Positions 12,826 through 25,178 of a stretch of 64,000 nucleotides of DNA are shown in pieces. Both the position numbers and the translations under genes were made by a program. This DNA comes from Sclerodactyla briareus. Taxonomy: Eukaryota; Echinodermata; Holothuroidea; Dendrochirotida; Sclerodactylidae. The notes beneath the pieces are model-generated. The model had not been told where the DNA came from, ran no database searches, and saw only the letters and a program-made list of their open reading frames with translations. Every line of letters starts with the position of its first letter. The first letter of the stretch is position 1. The DNA is taken from NCBI GenBank assembly GCA_026419785.1, contig JAODTK010005681.1, positions 186,001 through 250,000 of the forward strand, in the 5' to 3' direction.

Positions 12826-13336
12826 AGTACCACCCCCGCTCAGGGCGCCTACTCACATCTCCACATTCCGCTCCTCCGGGGAGCCTTAATGGGTACCGCC
12901 CTACGAGCGACGCAAGTGTTCAGATTGCAAAACCTCACCACTGAACTCGTCAATTTGCGAACTAGTGACCATGTCATTAGGCCCCCACCCCTGGCTGCAA
13001 CTCTGATAATCTTGTGTATGTTTTCTATTGCACCGCATGGAATTGGGAAATTATGTGGGCGAACAAAGCAACCACTTTTCGAAAGCGTTTTAAATAATCA
13101 CAACAGGTCTATTCGTTACAATATGTCAAGCGGCCCCCGTCGGTGAACGTTTCAACTTACCCGGTCACTCACTGGCCAATCGTCTTTGCACACTTTCGTC
13201 GATCAGCTTTAAATCGGCCACTGACCGCAAAAGAACAGAACTTGAGTGGATTTTCAGGTTAGGCCCACACACACCCATGGCTTGATATGGGACTTAGCAG
13301 CATTAAGTCATTATAGCTATTTCCGTTGATTGTACG

Positions 13337-13368
13337 GCCCCCCCCCCCCCCCCAAAAAAAAACGGATG
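13337..13368 (+). repeat. poly-C followed by poly-A
   Basis: A run of about 17 C is followed by about 10 A. Length is uncertain because homopolymers are unreliable in this assembly. Confidence 0.85.
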
Positions 13369-13492
13369 CTCATTATGTCTAGTCCGTTAATCGGTGTCGA
13401 GGCAGCCCAGTTAGTTCCGGGCCCTGCCTTTCACAATGTGGTATTATAGTTATCGAGTGTAAATCTTCTCCTCCTTCCTGCCATATCCCATG

Positions 13493-13540
13493 CTGACGAA
13501 GGTCCCAGGGGGACCGTAAATTTCAATGAATAATAAATTT
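13493..13540 (+). ncRNA. hammerhead-ribozyme-like motif
   Basis: CTGACGA (13493-13499) matches the hammerhead core CUGANGA. It is followed by a perfect hairpin GGTCCC-AGG-GGGACC (13501-13515) at the place of stem II, and then by GTAAA where the core needs GAAA. The next bases (AAATTT, loop, AAATTT, then ATA) could form stem III and a NUH cleavage site. Hammerhead motifs are known in Penelope-like elements, one of which ends about 1 kb away on the other strand. The extra T in GAAA would impair catalysis unless it is an assembly error. Confidence 0.35.
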
Positions 13541-13644
13541 ATACTCCACAACCTCAAACATGAGAAACTCTACTCCTCATTTCTTGATAAAATTAGATTG
13601 GAGTACACGTGGAACATACTACTAACTGTAAATACTATTCTATT

Positions 13645-13680
13645 GATATATCTATCTATATATATATAGTATATATATAG

Positions 13681-13712
<32 letters not shown>

Positions 13713-13765
13713 TATATATATTATATATATATATATTATATATCTATATATATATTATAATAATA
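13645..13765 (+). repeat. (AT)n microsatellite
   Basis: About 120 bases of TATA repeat with CTA interruptions, similar to the tract at 12650-12825. Confidence 0.95.
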
Positions 13766-13849
13766 CCGGCGCTGTGCTGTTCTTAACTCTCTTTTAGTGG
13801 TATAGGGTGGTTGAAGCGGCCGTTTGGCCGAAAATTCAAAACTTTGTTC

Positions 13850-16410
13850 GTAAGTCCAGAAGGTAGGTGCCCTGGATAAAGTTACAAATCCTAGCAATCC
13901 ACATTTAAAGTCTTTGGAATAGGAGGAGCATACACATCACCACGATGACACATCCAAGACCCTTCCTAGGTTAAGCCTAACAGGGCCCTCTGGAACCCGG
14001 ATCAACTACCAATATCCCGAACTTTCTTTCAACAAGCTAGCTTTCTGTGTTCTCCTAATGAAAGCCTAACTTTGTATTCATATTGTTGCATTTGGCTAGA
14101 ACTTGTTATTCCCGCGCTGCCACCACCCAGAGTTTAATGGAAAACAAGTGACCTATGAGACACCGATATTCCGATTGCCCCGAACTAGCACAAGAAACCC
14201 TGGCTGTATCGATCCCCACCACACCAGCTACCGGGAACCGTTTTACGTTCTCTCCGAAAAGACGGTAACAGTGGAAATCCCGACCCGATCAGTTTTTTCT
14301 TTGAAACGGGATAGCTGACGAGACTTCTTGCAAACATCCGGTGAGGAACCCCAATAACCCCAAGGAAGTATACTGCCTTATGGCGGAACCAAACGAAGAC
14401 CAAGACCTAGGGAATTCTAACCCGGAATATTTGTTTTTAAAACGTTACCACTCTGAAGCTGTTGCTGGATAGATGTCTGGATGGATCGCAGACATAGGCC
14501 AGCAGACAGTGATAGATAAACAGCTGATCACAACGGTCACCACTGAGGTAATCCACAGGGCACTTGTTTGTGATTTAGCCTAGGCCCATACAATAAATAC
14601 TCGCTATGGATGTCCTATCATTCCGCCCTTGGGTGTTCAGGTCTTAAGAGGATATTCACAAAATATACAGCACTTCTTTTTATCTGTGTCAACTATCGGT
14701 AATTTCACGAGATTACTTCACGGGAGCGAGGCGGTGTATACCACTACCGCTAGTGCCTGTGGGTAGATCGAGCGCAAAAATCAATGACGCAACAATGTCC
14801 AATGATTTTTGTTTCATTTAGTGGAATCAACCATCATGACAATGATGACAATTAACATTCCTATCAAACATTACTCTGGAATGTCAAATTCACATTTTCA
14901 CCATTATTGTACGATCTAATTGAAGCTAACTAATGAGAATAACCTAACTCCCTTTTTCAATGGATTGATGGCAATCGCCTGTCTAAGCGTTTCGTGTATG
15001 GTGAGCTGCCAAATGCCCACGTCTCTGGAGGCGAACCGACTAACACCCTTCAAGGGCTATTAAGGCATGATCCTGCAGTCTCAACAGAAAGACTGCAGCT
15101 AACATATTCTCCTAAGGACTGTCCATCATTGAAGGGAAGGTTGTCTCCATACAATCTTACGTTTTCCTTTTGAAATGCGCGACAAGCAAAAACGTGCTGA
15201 CCTCACATCGTACTCACCCCGGTAACAGGTGTGTGATGATGTATGATACAATGTCATGCTATGCAAAAAGAGAAGTTTTCCTCCAGGCCAGATTGTCGCC
15301 TGCATTCTAAAGTTGTTGTGTTTTTTTCACATTTGCCGGGTCATGGTACATAACATTCGGACGAGAAGAGGTGGAACCCATTCACGGATTAGCTGCTGCT
15401 GCAATTGATCCAGACTGACCACACCAACCTTGCTAAAATATGACAGAATCCTGTGGAGTTTCTTACCACTGCTCTTGGTCCTTGGGCCAAATGGAGCCTA
15501 AGTACATAGTTTCAACACATTGTCTTAGCCGCCTCCAATCAACTAATTAGCACTCGAATATCTCACAACTAACCCCCAAAGTTCCTAACCGAAAATATCA
15601 CTTTCATTTTTTGTAAGTAAACCCATGGAGCATCACCACAGAACCCTCGAGTAGAATCGGGCAATGTTTCAAAGCTAAACCACACCTAACATCACATCAA
15701 ATTTCTCTCTTAGTGGTTGAAAGTTTTACCCGGTATAGATCTATGTTCAGGGATTTGTATGATCTAATAAACCTGTCACGTAAAAGAAATTAGCAGGTAC
15801 AGCTCAATAAAGCTCAAACACAAGAGGAACTTTATCAGGTTCCTCCGGATATTAGTGTGGGTGTGTTCCCAATGTAGAACCACTGAATCATTACATGATT
15901 TGTCGTACCATATTAGGGAACCCAATTTCAGAACTTGAAGAAGCATGAAGAACACGAAAATGTTGTTTTTCAAAAACACTATCAGTGATTTCTACAAGCT
16001 GTCTCACGATCTTTCGTAGTGACATAGATAAGAATGATGTTATGGAAACAAATTAACTAATTTTGCACAGTTACTACTGGAGTCATTAGCCAAGCCGCAT
16101 TGTTATGTGGTGTAATTATTCTATAACATATATTTAAACACAATTGTCTGACTTAGTAATAGATGATATGAATCTGATCTGAACTTCTATACCAGAGGCA
16201 ATAGAAACAAAAAACGCACAATTTGAGAATATATGAAATATGTATATCTATGACTCCCTAAGCTGCCCTACAAACTACCAATCCTAGTATATTCCAGATA
16301 ATCCTAACGATAGACCACAATTCATAGTACCAATTAATGGCTTAAATATGAAGGCTCTATTCGATAAATATACCCTTTGATAGCCACCATACACAGGGAG
16401 TTTGTTCAGT
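13850..16410. other. no confident gene
   Basis: Largely unique DNA without a supported gene. A 52-base segment at 13798-13849 (+) has a good acceptor and donor with open frames, and 15466-15555 (-) is open up to a donor-like GTAAGA, but both are too short to separate from chance. Confidence 0.5.
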
Positions 16411-16418
16411 ACTGTAAT

Positions 16419-16475
16419 TGCTGGAATCAAACCCGGGACTCTTGCATGTGAGACCTCACTGTTACTATTTCATCA
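16419..16475 (-). ncRNA. tRNA-derived SINE or tRNA pseudogene fragment
   Basis: Read on the minus strand, TAGTAACAGTGAGG resembles a tRNA A box and GGGTTTGATTCC resembles the B box (GGTTCGANTCC), at roughly tRNA spacing. The T-stem does not pair well, so it is not a functional tRNA. It more likely marks the head of an old tRNA-derived SINE. Confidence 0.35.
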
Positions 16476-16984
16476 CTCTTTTCAGTTACCATGCATGGAT
16501 ATTCCACCCATCTCGAAGGGTTCATACACCAACCCAGACTGAATACGTTTACAACCTACCTAACTATGGATGAGATACTGTGATCGTCAAGACACATAAA
16601 CAGTTAAAATTAACAAAAAGTATCAATTACATAGTACAAAGGGTGGTTCCATATCCAATCAAACACAGCAGTCAGGGGCTCGCTATCGAGCAACTTTGTT
16701 CAAAAAGTCGAGTTATTTTCCAACATCGTCAATTAATCTTGAACAGTACCTTGACACCCACCTTCCTCATTATTTCCAGATCTGTGAACCATGGCAAATA
16801 TATATTTGGTTGTAGTCGAATATAATAATAACCATAATAATCTCGTTTTTATATAGCTCTTTTTCAGGTCGAAGACTTGCTCAAAGCGCATTACAGATAT
16901 ACCCCTGATCACTGTGCCTCGTCACACTGTACCTACACAAGCAGCACGCACACGCTCGCTTGTTCTCTCCTGACCACATTTCAG

Positions 16985-17083
16985 TATGTCCTTCATCGTG
17001 TCCCCTCCCGTGGGACTTTCCAGAATGGTTCTACCTGGACCACATTAAGCGCTGTAAGGATGAATTGTCCTATCCGAGTATCA
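16985..17083 (+). CDS. candidate internal exon, cysteine-containing, unidentified
   Basis: A long pyrimidine-rich acceptor (ending CCACATTTCAG) precedes the segment and a consensus donor (ATCA/GTAAGC) follows it. The 99 bases are open in the frame that reads CPSSCPLPWDFPEWFYLD then HIKRCKDELSYPSI. It has three cysteines, tryptophans and a DHIKRC-like helix, a composition that is rarely random. Both introns would be in phase 1, the symmetric class often seen for extracellular modules. I do not recognise the domain. The 3' intron would start directly in the 20-bp repeat array at 17085. Neighbouring exons were not found. Confidence 0.4.
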
Positions 17084-17084
17084 G

Positions 17085-17405
17085 TAAGCAGTCCTGTTGT
17101 TATGGCACAATATGCGAATGTCGGTCATGAGCACGTAGCTCATTTAGAAGCAATCCTGTTGACCACCTGCATACTCATTAAACCCGAGCAACATAGCTCA
17201 TTAACAAGCAGCACACCTCTTCAACAAGCAGCTCAGCTCATTCATAAGTAGTCCTGTTGTCAATGTGACACCTGCTAGCTCATTAACAAGCAACACAGCT
17301 CAATAACAAGCACCATAGCTCAATAAGAAGAGCAGAGCGTTCATTTAAACAAGCATCATAGCTCATTCATAAGCAGCAAAGCTCATTCATAAGCAATCCT
17401 GCTGT
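17085..17405 (+). repeat. imperfect ~20-bp tandem array
   Basis: Repeats of AGCTCATTAACAAGCAGCAC with variants (CATTCATAAGCA, CAATAACAAGCA), interspersed with three AGTCCTGTTGTCA-type blocks. About 12 degenerate units. Confidence 0.8.
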
Positions 17406-18384
17406 CAGCAAGGCAGCATGCAATCTGCACACAAGTAAACATAACCAATGGACACTATAATATTGCCTGAGGCATGATTTGTAATACATTCAATTGAAAC
17501 AAAAATTTGATTTGCACATCACCTGGACCAGTTTTTTTCAACACGTGTACCAAAAAAGTGTTCTATTACATACAAATATAGAGACAATGGGCAATCTTCA
17601 TCATGTTGCATAGAAAACTACTGTAACTGTAGCTTAGTCCTGTAAAGTGAAGAAATGAACCATTATATATTTCATGATCTACAATGGCGTCTCCAACACT
17701 TTTTTTCCTGTCACAATGTGAAGTTTGAGACTTGAAGATATAAACCACTTTTGTTGTTGTTGTTGCCTTAATAACCTCCCAACAGAACATCACGTGAATT
17801 GATGCAGAAATATTTTTCTGGCTAGGTAGTTCACAAGGAAATTAATATGTTAGCCTACCTAATATGGAGAGCAACTTTGGGAATGATCTGAGGGAATTGG
17901 CTGATGACTTTTAAGTTTCCATTTCTGTCAAAAGCAAATATACAACTGCTTGATGTGTCGACTGGGCCATATTATCACTGCCACAAACTCGGGATTGACT
18001 ATATGTAACACGTAACAGATGGACAGCTTTTCTAACCAAACGCTCCCCCATCCCCACACCCGGTCCCAGACATGGGGTTTGTCACAGAATATTGCATTGA
18101 TCGAAGATGTATATATATCTAGGTTATCTTCTCCAGACAGGCTAGTCCTTCTATGTTACGAAGGTTGTTGCATGTTGTCATAGAGCTCGGCGAAATCAGT
18201 CCTTGAATTTTGGCTCTTCCTCCGTCCTTGACTGGTCCTGAACATCAAGACAGCAGAGAGTGAGACTAACTACTAGGGTTAGGATGATAAATTACAGGGC
18301 CTGGCAAGGGGCAGACCTGGATACTGTCACATCACTTTGACTACCAATTATCTTACCAGCACCAGTATAAAGCTATGCCTCTCT

Positions 18385-18940
18385 AGCAATGCCACAGTTG
18401 TGGAAGAGAGGGATATATATGTATTGAGGCAATGATGTTAAATCCCTTGCTTGAAGCCCAATGGTCATGTAACAGTTTCCCCCTTTTAACCATACAGTGA
18501 AAGAGGACAGTTCAACACGCATTCAATTTGGGGTTCTAACATTTTGCTTGTCTTGCTGAATTATGTAATTCCCTTTTTGGAGAATCGGGAGCCGCTCATG
18601 AACTTTAACAACAGAAAATACAGAATTGTTGTGCCTTGCTACAAAGGCTGAAACAAAGTGAAGAGAGGGACCACATATGCCGTTGGGCAATGAGGTTAAA
18701 GTCCTTCGCTGAAGCCTCAATGGTCATGTAACAGCTTCCCATTGAACTATTGAACACTAGTACATTGAAAAAAAAAGGGTAAGATCTCAAAACCCCCAAA
18801 CTTCTAACTTGGGGGCTCCTTAATGTTGGCTTGTTGAGGTTATTGCATTTCCCTATTAGGAAATAGAGACATCCAGGGGGATGATGCAAAGGCTCATGAA
18901 CTCTACACAGGAAATGCAGTGTTTGCTGTGCCTAATGTAT
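18385..18940 (-). repeat. tandem pair of SINE-like units (~277 bp)
   Basis: Two diverged copies are about 277 bases apart, for example GAGAGGGATATATAT at 18399 against GAGAGGGACCACATAT at 18663, and CATGAACTTTAAC against CATGAACTCTACAC. On the minus strand each unit contains a tRNA-SINE-like tail: AGCGAAGGACTTTAACCTC plus ATTGCCC in one, AGCAAGGGATTTAACATC plus ATTGCC in the other. This resembles the 'GGCAAGGCACTTTAACCTCA' block of tRNA-derived SINEs. A similar block in the + orientation occurs near 40391. Confidence 0.5.
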
Positions 18941-20680
18941 TTTCACTTGGAAATTAGCTTAACCTATTCTGCATTAGGGACATACATATACAAATAGCAA
19001 CTAAATCAGTGAGTTCTCGGGTCACAAAAGACCTAATGTTATCAATTATTCCATAAAGTAGGTAAGACACCCATATCAGCTAATAGGAATATAAAAATCA
19101 ATGAAACTAGAAATTTCTGTTTGTTTTAGACCACCCAACATGAATTGCCATGTTTTGTCAGAAATTTGTCATATTCATGGTGTAACCCACACATACAATT
19201 TCGTCATGTGTTTTTCCAGTTTTTTTCACAAAAAACTCATGGATACTGAAAATATAGTACCCCGATCTACAAACTCGCACCAAATTTGGGTTTGCGGGGA
19301 CCTTCTAAATTGATGCCCAGGTGCCTTTCACAGAATTGTCCATTGCGAATCTAGCTTCATTTTTAGTACTTTTCTCTTATTTTTTACAATAGGGCCACAA
19401 AACCCACAACAAATTTCAGTCTAATCCAAATATGCAATCGAGGCAAAATTTCCACTTGTGATGTCATATGGAGAGCCGTGGGGAATTCATGTAATATTGA
19501 GGTAATGTGAAACAAGTATGTAAAAGAGGTGGAACATGAAAACACCAAGCAATTGTTCACATATAACAGAAATCAGATTTCCAAAGAAGATCTTGTTATG
19601 GGCTGTATGTTTACCTCCCCTTTTCTGTATGAAGGCACTTCAAGGTAAATTACAGTATTTACAGTGTGGTGAGTGGCTATGGGCACCTTTGAATCAATCC
19701 CCCCCGCCCCCCCCTCCCCCCCCCCCCCCCCCGCCTCCGCTTATATACCTACATCATGAATCCCATCTTGTAGAACCCGGCAGCAAGCAAGCATGAAGCT
19801 CTAAATTGGTGTGACTGGCTTTTGATATGTTAAGGTCTTTCTTTGCTCACGTGCTAGTTCACAGGTCACATATGAGCTTAAAATATTCATTGAAATAACA
19901 GTGGTGCTTAGAAATGAAAGTGAGAAGTGTAAAACAATATAGTGGGGAAAATTAGGGAAGGAGTCAGCCCATTTGTTTATTGTGGAACTGGAAGTAGAAG
20001 GGGCTCAACTGTTTTACTTCCAAACAGGAACAACTACTTACGAATGCGCAGCCCTCCGTCTTCTCATATCCTGATCTTAAAGATCAGATTCATGTCAACC
20101 AAATGAACGGCCATTGAAATGAAAGTGTAAAAAGACTGTCCAGGACATCTCTTTATCTCTTTCCATGTGACAAGGGAATTAAAAAAGAAAAAAAAAGAAA
20201 ATGGAAAGCCTCTGATTAGGGCCATCATTTTTTCTTTTTAACCCTTGTCGGAGTTACAGGTGAAAGGATATGTACGGCAGATTATGCACACAATTTGGGA
20301 TTATGTTGTAATGACCTAACTGCTTTCATCAAAATCATGCCAAGTCAAGCCAAGTTAATGTCATGATAAAACCAGCCTGATGCAAATACATGTGCGATGT
20401 GGGGGCAGGTGGGTGGAATTTAATAAAAAACAAAACGCTCAGTTCAGGCCTTTTGAGAACCAGTACTACTAATACAGCATATGCAGATCATATTTGCATT
20501 CATATGAACGAGGCATGTCGTGTTTGTGCACAGCCAAGTAAATTGACATAACTCTTATGGAAATCAGGAAAAGTAAGAGTTAAGATTTTCAAATAAGCGG
20601 AACTCTGACCATAGTAATTGGGCATAATTTCAGTCCTCAACTTATCGGAACAGTGCCCGCTTCCTTCCCCACCAGTTTGT
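18941..20680. other. no confident gene
   Basis: Apart from the C tract this is unique AT-rich sequence. A donor-like site at 20036 on the minus strand follows a short open segment, which is insufficient to call an exon. Confidence 0.5.
19699..19737 (+). repeat. C-rich homopolymeric tract
   Basis: About 38 bases of C with isolated G and T. The poly-proline frame through it is not evidence of a gene. Confidence 0.9.
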
Positions 20681-20692
20681 GTTTTTTTCCCC

Positions 20693-22135
20693 TACTCAAG
20701 TGTTCATTGTACTACTCAACTCTATGTTCATGCCTACTCAACTCTATTGATTCAAACCCTACTCAACTATTGTTCATTCCTATCAACTCTATTGATCAAA
20801 TCCTACTCAACTCTAAGTTCCATTACTACTCACACTATATGATCAACCTACTCAACTCTATCGTTCATTCCTACTCAACTCTATTGATCAACCCTACTCA
20901 ACTCTATGTTCATCATACTCAACTTATTGATCAACCCTACTCAACTCTTTGTCATCCTATCAGCTCTATTTATCACCCTACTCACTCTATTGTCATTCCT
21001 ACTCAGCTCTATTGATCAACCCTAACGCAACTGATCTTTCATTCCTACTCAACTCTATTGATCAAAAACCCTACTAACTATTGTTCAAATCCTATCAAAT
21101 CTATTGATCAACCCTACTCAACTATATTGTCATTCCTACTCAAGTCTTTTGATCAACCCTACTCAACTCTATGTTCAATTCCTACTCAGCTTATTGTCAA
21201 CCCTACTCAACTCTTATTGTTCATTCCTTTTAAACCTAAACTCTATTGATCAACCCTACCAACTATAGTGTTCAGTCCTACTCAACGCTATGATCAACCC
21301 TACTCAACTCTATCATTCATTCCTACTCAACTCTATTGATCAAACCTACTCAACTCTCATTCATTCCTACTCAACTTATTGATCAACCCTACTCAACTCT
21401 AGGTTAATTCCTACTCACTCTATATTGATCAACCCTACTCAACTCTATTGTTATTCCTACTCAACTCTATTGATCACCCTACTCAACTCTATCATTCATC
21501 CTACTCAACTCTATGATCAACCCGACCAACTCTATCATTCATTCCTACTCAACTCGATTGAGAACCCTACTCAACTCTATGTTCTTCCTAATCAACCTCT
21601 ATTGATCAACCCTACTAAACTATTGTTCATTCCTAATCAACTCTATTGATAAACCCTACTACAACTTATTGGTTCATGCCTACTCAACTTTTGATCAACC
21701 CTACTCAACTATTGTTCATTCCTAACTCAAACTCTATTGATCAACCGAGGCCATCTACTCAACTCTATCATTCATCCCACTCAACTCTATGATTTCAACT
21801 ACTCAACTTATAATCATTCTACTCAACCTTAGTGATCAACCCTCTCAACGCTATTGTTCATGCTACTCAACTCTTTTGATCAACCCTACTCAACTCTATG
21901 GTTCATGTCCTACTCAACTCTATTGGATCACCATACAAAACTCTTTTGTTTATTCATACTCAACTCTATTGATCAAATCTACTCAACTCTATTGTTTCCG
22001 TATCAACTCTATTGATCAACCCTACCACACACTCGATTGTCATTCCTAATTTATTGTTCTTTCCGAAAAACCTCAATGTTCCTTCTTACTTTATTGCTCA
22101 TTCCACTCCACTCTATTTTCATCTACTCAACTCAT
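20693..22135 (+). repeat. 1.4-kb minisatellite of alternating 23-bp units
   Basis: The array alternates two related units, CTACTCAACTCTATTGATCA plus ACC and CTACTCAACTCTATTGTTCA plus TTC, giving a 46-bp higher-order repeat. I estimate about 60 half-units. Many units have single-base deletions in runs, so a 46-bp period never holds a long reading frame, and the NSIDQPYSTL-like open frames are shadows. The left edge grades in from unique sequence at about 20690 and the right edge decays by 22135. Confidence 0.95.
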
Positions 22136-22810
22136 TTGCGGCATTCCAGAGCAAAAAAAAAAAAACACCATGGTAGAAAGTCCTATATTAAAGTCATAAC
22201 ACCATACCAGGGGAAATGTTGCCATTTGTACAAGATTTTGCAAGGAAAGGAAATTAGTTATGATTCCTATTTGTTGGGAAACATTTGTCTCTTTTCTCAG
22301 AAATTGTAGTCTAGCCCTGCCCTGGAACATTCCTATTGCTCTCATCTATTGTTCCAATTGGGATTAACAGTGGTAGTTCATGGAATGGAAAACTCATCTA
22401 CAGGTCCAAAACCCCCCTTTCAATACAACGTCCCCTGCCAAGTTATTGACCTTTCTTTGGTCCATTCAGCAGAAGGAATTAGGGGGGGAAGTCCCTAGCC
22501 TAATTTGTGTCACAGCAGTTGAACAAACGGAAGTTCCCATCCTTTCATTTTACATTGTGTTGAATGACTCATCATTCTGAAGAGGGGCCAATGTTTCTAC
22601 GGAGGAGAGTTTACGAGTTCCCATCTGCGTGTCATTACCCCCAACATTTGGTTAGCCAAGGTAGAGGATTGCCTATTCCGTGTACTGGTGGAGGATTCGC
22701 AAGATGACAATAAGGTGCAGTGGATCCAGGTCTGTGCCCTTGCTGGACCTTAGGAATAGTTTAGATCCGGTGTGCTCAGCAATATTGCATGAAAAAACAA
22801 GGCGATGCAC
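22136..22810. other. no confident gene
   Basis: Unique-looking sequence between the minisatellite and the GC hairpin repeat. No domain or convincing splice pair was seen. Confidence 0.5.
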
Positions 22811-22814
22811 CCCA

Positions 22815-22855
22815 GTGTCGCGCCCGTTGGCGGGATCGGTTGGTTTCTTCTGATT
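22815..22855 (+). repeat. GC hairpin dispersed repeat, copy 1
   Basis: Contains TGTCGCGCCCGTTGGCGGGA followed by TCGGTTGGTTTCTTC. It is shared with 25620-25660 and 30060-30100 in the same orientation, and the GC core can fold on itself. Confidence 0.7.
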
Positions 22856-23029
22856 GGTCACCATGCAAACGATTAAAGGAATATTCTCAGGTGTTGCCAA
22901 AGATTTGGTGTTAGCATTTACAGAAAACAGCTACCCTACTAATCAGTGACAAATAAAATTGTAAGGACTGATTCATTGACCATTATTTGTGGGGAAATTG
23001 TTGTGAACTAAAAAAATATGCAAATTGGA

Positions 23030-24010
23030 CACAATTTCAACTTGGAATGGACCACACCACAATACATTTCATGGGAATCCCCAACAAACTGAACAGTTGA
23101 ATGAGGAGCAATTTTATGCCAAACTGCTCAACCCCAGTAACTTAGTCAATTTAAAATTTTGGGGGGATAAAGGTAGGACCATACTCATCAAGCTTAATTG
23201 GAAAATCGAGCAAATTTTGAAATTGGAAATAAATCATTGCAAAATAAACATGCTGAATGACCTCCAGTGAGTGACGTTCAGTCTATGTTGAAAATGTTTG
23301 AACTTCAAAGGCATGCATAAAATATGCAAATGAACAGTGTTGAATGCCCTCCAGTGACCCTGATCCATGATAAAAAAAAAGGGAACCAAGGTAAACCCAC
23401 CCACCAAGTTTCATGAGAAATCCATGCAACGTCAAGATTCTGGCCTCTGAATCATGCAATAGATTGACCCACCAAATCTGTGTTAAAAGTTTGGGACGGG
23501 ATGGCGTAGCCTAAAGATTCACCAAGTTCCGTGATGAAATCCAACAACTTTTGGAATTTTGCATAATTATGCAAATAGATGACTTCTGAGATTAATTTTA
23601 TGCTCTGAAAAATGTGATCAGCCCTATATATCCTGCCATAGATATGCCAAACGAAGTATATAGCACCTACGGTCCATCCATAATCTTCCTAACGAGCCTC
23701 TAAACAAGAAATAATTGGACTTTTGTGCCCAAAATTCTAAACAGATAAGTCACCCCAACCCGATATACATACAAAGTTTCATCCAAATCGGTTTTATCGT
23801 TCGGAGAAATCATGTAACAAGGAGGAAAGTGGAAAATACATCACACATGCACACACTACATGTACACAAAACAAAAGTGATCCGCGAAGTTCTCTTCCTG
23901 AAACTTGTTCAGGCGGGAGACAAGAAAGGAACCAAGCGTAGGCACACACATCCCAGACAAGCAATTCTTCTGGCGCACACTAATGTGTTGTCGGGGAAGT
24001 CATGAAATTT
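23030..24010 (+). repeat. family B dispersed repeat, long copy
   Basis: Contains recurring blocks TTTTGCATAATTATGCAAAT, CCACCAAGTTTCATGAGAAA, CTAACGAG, then a CA-rich tail (ACACATGCACACACTACATG) and TTGTTCAGGCGGGAGACAAG. The same block order occurs at 26440-27019 with 29116-29200 and at 35090-35640. It has no coding capacity I can recognise, and could be a non-autonomous retroposon or decayed LINE 3' region. Confidence 0.75.
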
Positions 24011-24206
24011 CAATAAAAAAGAGGATTTTGAGGAAGGTTGTTTAACTATGACAAACATATGATTGTTTTTTTTTTTTTTTGCATAATGGGAGGCTTTCCG
24101 AACTTGCCCATACACATGCACAAACTTTAGAGCCATCTGACTCCGTAACAGAACATCACAGGAATAAGTTGGGTTTAGACCAAAATATTTAGTTTTCCCT
24201 CAGCCA

Positions 24207-24429
24207 TTATATTGGCTTCTTTATATTTGACCCTGCGAGCTGGTATCCATCACCGTGAACTTCATTACTGCGGAGCTGGTAAATGGATAACTCCCCAGGT
24301 TCTCTCTGATGATGGCCCTGTGATCTGTTTTCGATCTGGGCGTTGGTCTCGACGGAGGCCTGGCCATGTGTAGACACGCTATATGTCTGCCCAGATCCCA
24401 ACAGTCTTGTAGAAGCAATGGACCAGTAC
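24207..24429 (-). CDS. candidate terminal coding exon, unidentified
   Basis: On the minus strand a near-ideal acceptor precedes it: CTACTAAC (a branch-point match), a pyrimidine tract, then CTCTACCTAG. From 24429 one frame is open for about 73 codons to a TAA at 24207-24209. It reads YWSIASTRLLGSGQTYSVST at the start and IYQLRSNEVHGDGYQLAGSN near the end. The composition is hydrophilic and Ser/Gln/Asn-rich with good codon structure, consistent with a cytoplasmic tail or disordered C-terminus. The incoming intron phase is 2, which matches the short upstream candidate at 25179-25201. I do not recognise the protein. Confidence 0.5.
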
Positions 24430-25040
24430 CTAGGTAGAGGACAGAAACACCAGAAAAAGGTTAGTAGTAGAATGCGCTGTGATTCCTCGACGGATTCTCA
24501 CTTGTCAAGCTGAGCATTGTCAGGTTCCCATGCTTACAATGACGATTTACAATCGCAATTAAGTATGAAACTTCATCCATCCAGTGAGGGTATTTAGGCA
24601 TATGAAATGTCAGCCTGATGCGGATAAGGCCTCTGTGACAGATTTTCAGACTTTGTGCGTTGGCTTTTCTTGATCTTTGACGTGACCCCAAAACAATATG
24701 GATCATGTACTGAACTTAAACCCGTATGAGCGTCATCCATCCAGCTGATTGGTCGAGTTAACCTGGTTACAAGCCAAAAATTGGCCCCCCCCAAACACAG
24801 AAATTTCCCAAAATTTCTCTCCAAAACTGACCCCCAGTCTATATAACATCAAAAAGGTTCTTTGTACTCATTAGAAAGCTGCATATGCAAACTCCAACCC
24901 ACTCGAGGCCGGCCATCTTGACTTTATATGACCTCTGACCTGACCTCAAACAATGGGGATCATGTATTAACTATGGGGAACCCAAACACCAATATGAGAT
25001 TCCATCCCAACCCAGGTGGGGTCAAGTATATGTTACACAC

Positions 25041-25063
25041 ACACACACACCACACACCACACC
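25041..25063 (+). repeat. CA microsatellite
   Basis: Short (CA)n tract with two CCA interruptions, within the putative intron between the two minus-strand exon candidates. Confidence 0.85.
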
Positions 25064-25178
25064 TGTCATGATGATGGCATAGAATACCTGACTCCATCAA
25101 GGAATTAAAAACCATTGAAGTGTGAATATGGTTCAGTTGCATACAGGATTTGTCTGGTTTGTTAACCTTTGCACTCAC

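Noticed and set aside
13160-13222. Possible minus-strand exon (ADLKLIDESVQRRLA)
   Set aside because: Splice signals are good and the peptide is plausible, but it is only about 60 bases and no neighbour fits; kept out of the feature list.
20618-22049. Repeated NSIDQPYSTL-like proteins
   Set aside because: A 46-bp unit with frequent indels cannot keep a frame; these are minisatellite shadows.
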